From NCBI GenBank assembly GCA_029777145.1, contig JAKOSS010000663.1, forward strand, positions 1 through 7,178: 7,178 nucleotides of DNA, read 5' to 3'. Positions 1 through 6,100 of the stretch are shown in pieces. The notes beneath the pieces were generated by a model, which did not search any database, was not told the origin of the DNA, and worked only from the letters and a program-made list of their open reading frames with translations. Numbering within the stretch: the stretch's first letter is position 1; each line of letters opens with the position of its first letter. The position numbers and the translations under genes are program-made. The stretch is from Acidobacteriota bacterium. Lineage in GTDB: Bacteria; Acidobacteriota; Blastocatellia; Pyrinomonadales; Pyrinomonadaceae.

Positions 1-3
1 ACG

Positions 4-30
4 TTATTACGCAAAAACGACTTCTGTCAA
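4..30 (-). promoter_or_regulatory. Possible sigma70-type promoter reading off the left edge
   Basis: On the minus strand, beyond the terminator, TTGACA (plus 25-30) is a perfect -35 match. TAATAA (plus 4-9) follows after a 15-base spacer, which is shorter than the preferred 16-18. If real, it would drive a minus-strand gene lying left of the window. No gene in this window would be its target, so this is a weak call from two hexamers only. Confidence 0.22.
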
Positions 31-84
31 GAACGTCATTCGAGGAAGAAATGACTTTGTAACCCGACGTTCCCGCGGCATACG

Positions 85-112
85 AAAAGGCCGCCCGAAA
101 TCCCGGACGGCC
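85..112 (-). terminator. Rho-independent terminator of the giant gene
   Basis: Read on the minus strand, GGCCGTCCG pairs with CGGGCGGCC (nine pairs, one of them G-U) around a six-base loop, GGATTT. TTTT follows directly (plus-strand AAAA at 85-88). The stem begins 51 nt after the TAA stop, a typical position for an intrinsic terminator. On the plus strand the same stem is followed only by CTCTTTCTT, so termination of a convergent transcript is possible but weaker. Confidence 0.85.
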
Positions 113-130
113 CTCTTTCTTGGTTTGATC

Positions 131-149
131 CCGCAAATTGTTGTTGCGG
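131..149 (-). other. Small hairpin between stop codon and terminator
   Basis: CCGCAA (131-136) and TTGCGG (144-149) form a perfect six-base inverted repeat around a seven-base loop. It lies in the 3' untranslated stretch between the stop codon and the terminator. No T-tract follows it on either strand, so it is not itself a terminator. It could stabilise the 3' end of the mRNA or be chance. Confidence 0.35.
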
Positions 150-163
150 TTTCGGTTAGCGGC

Positions 164-3100
164 TTACGGCTCGGCGTCGAAGTCGAAGCCGATGACGTTG
201 TCGTCGAGCGTCACGAGCCGTGTCGGATTGGCGAAGACGTACCGGCTCGAGACGACCGAGATCACGTACGTTTCTCCCACCGGCAGACCGTCGAATCGGA
301 AGTATCCGAACGAACCGGTCTGAATCGTCCTCGGAGCGTCGAGTCCTCCGCCCGAAATGACGACCGTCGCGTTCCTGATCCCGAGTCCGCCGGCGGTGCG
401 GATACGGCCCTCGACCGCGGCATTTGCCGCCGTCGGCGAAAGCAGCCCGGCCGACCAGCTCGAGAACGCAGACACCGCATTCGCCGTAAACCGGTTGTTG
501 ATCGTGTCGATCGTTCCCGGTGTGTACCACGCGGTTGACGAACTCTCGCGCTTGAGCACCAGATAGTTCGCCGCGGCGCCGTTGACGTCTTCCGGCCGGT
601 ACTGGACAGTTATGTCGGCCGTAACAGCGCCGCTCTCCGTAAGATCCCAATACCTCGACAGCGAGTTCGCATTGTCGGTATCAGCAAGGAATGCATCGAC
701 AACCTTAACCGTCAGCGACGATCCCGGAACGACGTTCGTCACGTTGGCGGTCATCGGCGAATAGTTGCCCGTCACAGTTCCTTCCGGAGTGAGCGGCGGC
801 GCCGTCGGCCCGCCGACCGGGAAGAGATAGCTTCCGGTCGTGCAGAACTTCTGCTCCAAATTTCCGAAGACGTAGTTCGTTTCACCGAATCCGGCGACCG
901 ACGCGCCGCATTCCATCGTGATCGTGAACGCGCCGGTATCGACGATTCCTCCAAGCGGTCCGCCCAGATTGAGTCCGCCGAGCACGACGACATCACCGCC
1001 GAGCGTCGATCCGCCGACCGGTTCGACGTTCGAGTAAGTTCCGGCCGGAATCACCGCTGCGCCGACAGTATAGACGTTCGGAGCCGTTGCCGGCGGCGCC
1101 TCGGATGAATTGCCCGCGGCGTCCTGGGCAACGACGTAGTACGCGACCGAACTTCCGGCAACTGCTCCCGGCGTCGAACACGTCCAGTCGTTGCCTGAAT
1201 CGAACACGCAAAGCGTCGATCCCGTCGCGTTGCCGGGCTGAACCGTGTAGTACAAAGTAATCGCCGTCACGCCGACATTGTCTGTCGCGGTCACCGTAAA
1301 GTTGCGCGGATTCGTGTCCGCCGTCGCCGAAAGTGGCACGAACGGAGCAATCACCGGCGGCGTCGTATCGCCGTCGTTGTCGTTTATCGTCACCGTCTCG
1401 GTCGTCGGCGTACCGAGCGTCGCGCCGGACGGACTCGAGAGCGTCGCCGAGAAGGTCTCGGCGGCTTCCGCAACCGCATCGTCGCAGATCGTCACGTCGA
1501 AGGTCTTCGACGTTTCGCCGATTCCGAAGTTCAGCGTACCCGAATTGCTTATGTAATCGACGCCCGCGGTACACGCTGCGCCGCCCGTCGCGGTTCCATT
1601 CACGGTCGCGAAATTGACCGATGCCGCCGCGCCCGTGTAACCGGTACGCGTGACATTCATGGTAACCGAGCCGCCACCTTCGCCGAGCGTCGTGGCGGAT
1701 GACGAGAATTGAATCGTCGAATCATCGTCCAGGATCGTGAAACTCTTCGTCGATTGCGCGCCTAGAACCGCACCGCCCGTCGGATTCGAAAGATTGATCG
1801 TGAATCCCTCATCGCTTTCAACCACGTTGTCGTTGCAAAGCGTTACTGAGATGAACTTGCCGGTCGTGTCGCCCGGATTCCAGGAAAGGGTTCCTCCGGT
1901 GTTGACGTAATCGATGCCGGCCGCGCAAGTCGCACCGCCAACGGCGGTTCCATCGGTGAACGAGTAGCTGACGCCAGTCGTATTCGAAGATGTTCCGGTT
2001 ATCGTCACGTTCACGCTTTGACTCGTATTCGATTCGAGCGCGGTGGCGCCGGCGAACTCGAACTGAATCGACGGGGCCGCCTGAACTGTTATCACCACGT
2101 CGTTTCCGGTTCCGCCGACGTAACTGATCGTCGCCGGGAGTCCCGATCCGAGGAAGTTCGTGATCGTCGCGCCTTCGGCGAGTCCGGTGAACGTGCCGAT
2201 CACAGCATCCGTGCCGTCGTTGTTGACGATCGTGTAGACCTCGCCACCCGTCGGCGTGGCCGTTGCATTGAGTGAAAGCGCAACGTTCGTGATGTCGACC
2301 TGACCTGAAACGTTGAGCTGGTTGTAGCCGGTATCGACGACCGCCGCTCCGACGTTCAGTCTCAAGGTACGGCCGTTCGCGACCTTGAAACTCGAGGCCG
2401 CTCCGGTCGTCGCGTCGACGCCCGAATTTGTCGCCAACGTGTTTCCGGCCGCATCGACGACGATATTCCCGCCGCCGCTGTCGAGCGATCCGCCCTGAAT
2501 ATCGGCATCCGCGCCGCCGGTCAGATTGAGTGCCGTCGTCGATGAACGCGCGATCGCGCTTGAAACGACAATGTTGCCGGTGCTGACGTTGCCGATGTTC
2601 AGCGTCCCGGCCGTGATCGTGTCGAGTTCGGTGTCGGTCAGTCCGAGAACGGTCGCCGAATCGGCACCGCCGAGATCGATCTGCCGTCCGTTCGTCTTTT
2701 GACGGATCGTCAGCGGATTTGCACCCGTACTGATCGAAACCTGCGACGTGTTAATGCTGATCGTGTCGGCGATGAAGGTGTTCGACGCGCCGCCGAGCGT
2801 CATCGACGTATCGTCGGCGAACTCGATTCCCGCCGACGACGGATCGGAGTTGCCACCCGTCGCGGTCAGCGTCAACGAACCGGTTCCGGTGGTGACGTTG
2901 AAGAGCTGAGCCCCGACGGAATCCTCAAATCTGATTCCGTTCTGCCGCAATCCGGTCGTCGCAACCGCCGTTCCGATCACCGAAAGGTTTCCGGACTGCG
3001 TTGAAACGGTTGTTCCCGCCGTATCCGCGGCCTCGAAATCGACACCGTAGCAATCGTTTGCGGCCGCATCCGTGCAAGCGCCGCCGGTTCCGTCGATCGT

Positions 3101-6100
3101 GACGTTCGCCGAACCGGTGCCGATAACGCTCGCACCCGAATTGACGTTGATCCCGATGTTTGCGCCCGGAGCGCCGGCAGCCGGTCCGGTACCGCCGACG
3201 CCGGTGATCGTGATGTCACCTGAATCGGACGAAACCTTCGAAAATGCCGTGGTCACTACCGAGTCCGCGAGGGATACGATGACGCCGGTTGAGAATCCGG
3301 CTCCGCCGCCGCCGTTGCCGACGATGTCGATCTTGGCTCCGCCGGTCGCGGTGACGACGCCGCCGAGCGACACCGAAACGCCGTGGTTGCTCGTGCCCGT
3401 TGCGCCCGAACCGCCGTTGCCCGTGATCGTGATGTCACCGCCCGCGCTCGACACCTCGCCGCCGAAACTGAAGACACGGACACCCGCGTTGCTGTTGGTT
3501 CCCGTGCCGCCGGTTCCGTTGATTCCGATCTTCGCCGCGCCGGTCGAACGGATCTTGCCGGAATCGATGTAGACGCCGATGTTGCCGGTCGTCGTACCCG
3601 CGCCGCCCTGACCGGTGATAACGATGTCACCGGTCACCGAGGTGATGAGATCGTTGGTATTCAACCCAAAAAGATCGATCCCGCGGTTTGACTGGATGCC
3701 CGCACCGCCGGTTCCGACGAGAGTGATGGTACCGGCTCCCGCGGAAGCGGATGTCGAGGAGAACACCAGGTTGCTGGCGTTCACCACGATCCCGCGAAGA
3801 CCGCCGACCGCGCCTGATCCGCCTTTGCCCTTGACCGAAATATCGCCGCCGCCGCTCGTCGTCAGAAGAGCGTCGGTTATGATCACGCCGCTGAACGTGC
3901 CGGCGGTCGGAGTCGCCTGTTGGTTCGCTTCGACCGTCAGATTGCCGTCAACAACCGAGATTCCCGCGCCGGTACTGATGGAGACCGCGCGGCTTGCCTT
4001 GATCGTTGCCGCGCCGGTTCCGGAAAGCACGAGACTGCCCTGGACCGTGACGTTGTCCGTGCCCGGTGTTGCGTCGTCGTTCTGAAGATCGACGTCGAGG
4101 TTGGCATTCGATGCGAACGTGATCGCGCCCTGCAGATTGACGTTGTCGTCGCCGGTTCCGCCGTTGATCGTCAGGCTCGGAAGAGTAGACGCGAACGCGC
4201 CGATATTGATAGTGTCGCTGCCGCCCTGCGCATCGACGGTGATGCTCGTCGCGCCCGCGAGCGGGACATTGCCGGAATCGCCAACGAGGATAGTGCCGCC
4301 GTCAACCTGGAACGTGCGACCCGTTGCCGCGAACTTGATCTGTCCTGCCGCCGGTTCGGATACCGCGAGAGTATCGCTGTTGCCGCTGTTGTCGGTAACG
4401 ACGATCGCGTTGCCGGTTGTCGTGACGGTGTAATCGACGCCGTCGTCATTCAGGATCGTTCCGACACCTTGATTGTCGGAGATCGAACAATTCGTGCAGT
4501 TCGTCAGATTTGCGAAAAACGTCTCGTCCGCCTCGGGCGTTGTGTCGCCGTTAACGGTGATGTCGATATCGAACGTCGTTGACGTCCTGTTGGCATCGGG
4601 TCCGAAGTTCGCACTCCCCGTAAAGCTGGCATAATCCGAACCACTGGTCGCCGTTCCGTCCGATGTGCCGATTACCACCGAATTGGACATTTCGGTCGGA
4701 CCGGTAGATGTAACCCCAAAGGTGAATAGCTTGGTTCCGGAATTCCCTTCGGTCACTGAAATGTCGTTGATCGATATCGTCGGAGCCGAATCATCATTGT
4801 TGATCGTCACCGTCGACGTCGACGGCGTACCGAGGGTCGCCGAGCCGGAAGCGATCGAGAGCGTCGCGTCGAATGTCTGCGCGGCCTCATAAACCGAGTC
4901 GTTGCAGATCGGGACGTCGAACGTCTTGCTCCCCGATTCGCCGTCGGCCCACGACAGGGATCCGCCGGTGTTGACAAAATCTTCACCTGGCGTGCCGCAC
5001 GCAGCGGTGCCCGTGGCCGGATTCGCGCCCGACCCCGCAAGTGTGTAATCGACCTGAACAGCACCGAACGTCCCGCCGGTGCGGGTCGCAGTCAGCGTCA
5101 CGGTTCCGCCGCCCTCGCCGACAACATATGTCAGGGACGCGAACTGGATCGTTCCCGGATCGGGAGGCGTTACTTCGTCCGCGCCGATCTCGTAACCCGC
5201 ACCGAGCGGACGGGTTTCGCCGTCGAAATCTGTCGTGATCCCCGGAACCGCGTTTCCACTATCAACGGCCGGATTCGTTCCCGAAATGTTGAGGTGTAAA
5301 TCGGAGGTCGATACGAACATGTTCGCCGCCGTGAAATCTCCGACACCCCGAACGCTGAACTGAGAATTGGCGTCGCGCGCCGGCGGACCAGTCCGCCACG
5401 CCGCCGTGGAAACGGCCGTACCGGACGAGCTCGTGCCGTAATCCATATAGTTTGTCACCGTCGTCGCTCCGGTGCCCACGAAGATATTGAAATCAGATGT
5501 CCACGAGCCACTGTTCGCCGATTGATCCCCAGCCGCGAAGTGGTTGCCGCTGCCGCCATTTCGGTTGTTGAACAATATGTTATTCGAAATGGTCACCGTC
5601 GTGGGAGTGATAGTGCCGCGCTGATAGGCCCAGGTCGACGAACCAGTGGCCGTGCCGCCGATCAGGATCGAGTTGAAATGAACATTCAGCGTATTGCCCG
5701 AAAAACCGAAATCGCGGATGCCGTAAATTGTCTGTGAATTGTTGTTGGCCGGAACGATCGAGATCATATTGTTGACCAACGTCGCCGACACCGGATTGCC
5801 GCTGCTGCCGCTAAAAATGATTCCGATGAATGTGGATGACGAAGCGGTCACATTACCGAAATCGTAAATCAAGTTACGGGAAACGGTCATGTTTCGGACA
5901 TCCGACAAAGACATCCCGGTAATTGCTCCGGTGGAGTTCTGATCCCGGATGATGTTTTGACTGATCGAGTTGGTGCCGTACGCCGAACTGGTAGCGATTA
6001 CGGTCAACGCAGTCGTGCGGGAAGCGGTCTGGTAAATCGTGTTGCCGCTGTAGTTGACGTTCTCGGCGGAAGACGTACTGATCGCATTTGCAGTGAAGTT

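Noticed and set aside
1..62. Tail of a convergent plus-strand gene ending at TGA 52-54 or TAA 60-62
   Set aside because: Two frames are open from the edge for 17-19 codons, but that is too short to judge and neither translation carries a recognisable feature. Not annotated.
156..650. Arg-rich minus-strand open frame overlapping the 3' end of the giant gene
   Set aside because: The translation is extreme in Arg and Gly with no domain character, and the overlapping frame encodes a recognisable C-terminal domain.
3072..3572. Pro-rich plus-strand open frame of 166 codons
   Set aside because: It is antisense to the glycine-rich repeats (GGC/GCC read in reverse give Ala/Pro), it has no recognisable domain, and the opposite strand clearly encodes a repeat protein.
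2780..3847. Regularly spaced similar DNA segments suggesting a CRISPR array
   Set aside because: Period is about 96-117 bases and variable, the segments are imperfect and in frame, and they encode a clear protein repeat.
2090..4225. RTX toxin or protease identity
   Set aside because: Only two or three isolated nonapeptide-like motifs occur, with no tandem RTX array, no type I secretion tail and no catalytic domain.
3920..4582. 220-codon plus-strand open frame
   Set aside because: It is a composition artefact opposite the Calx-beta 2 and solenoid coding sequence; it is rich in Arg, Asp and Val with no family signature.
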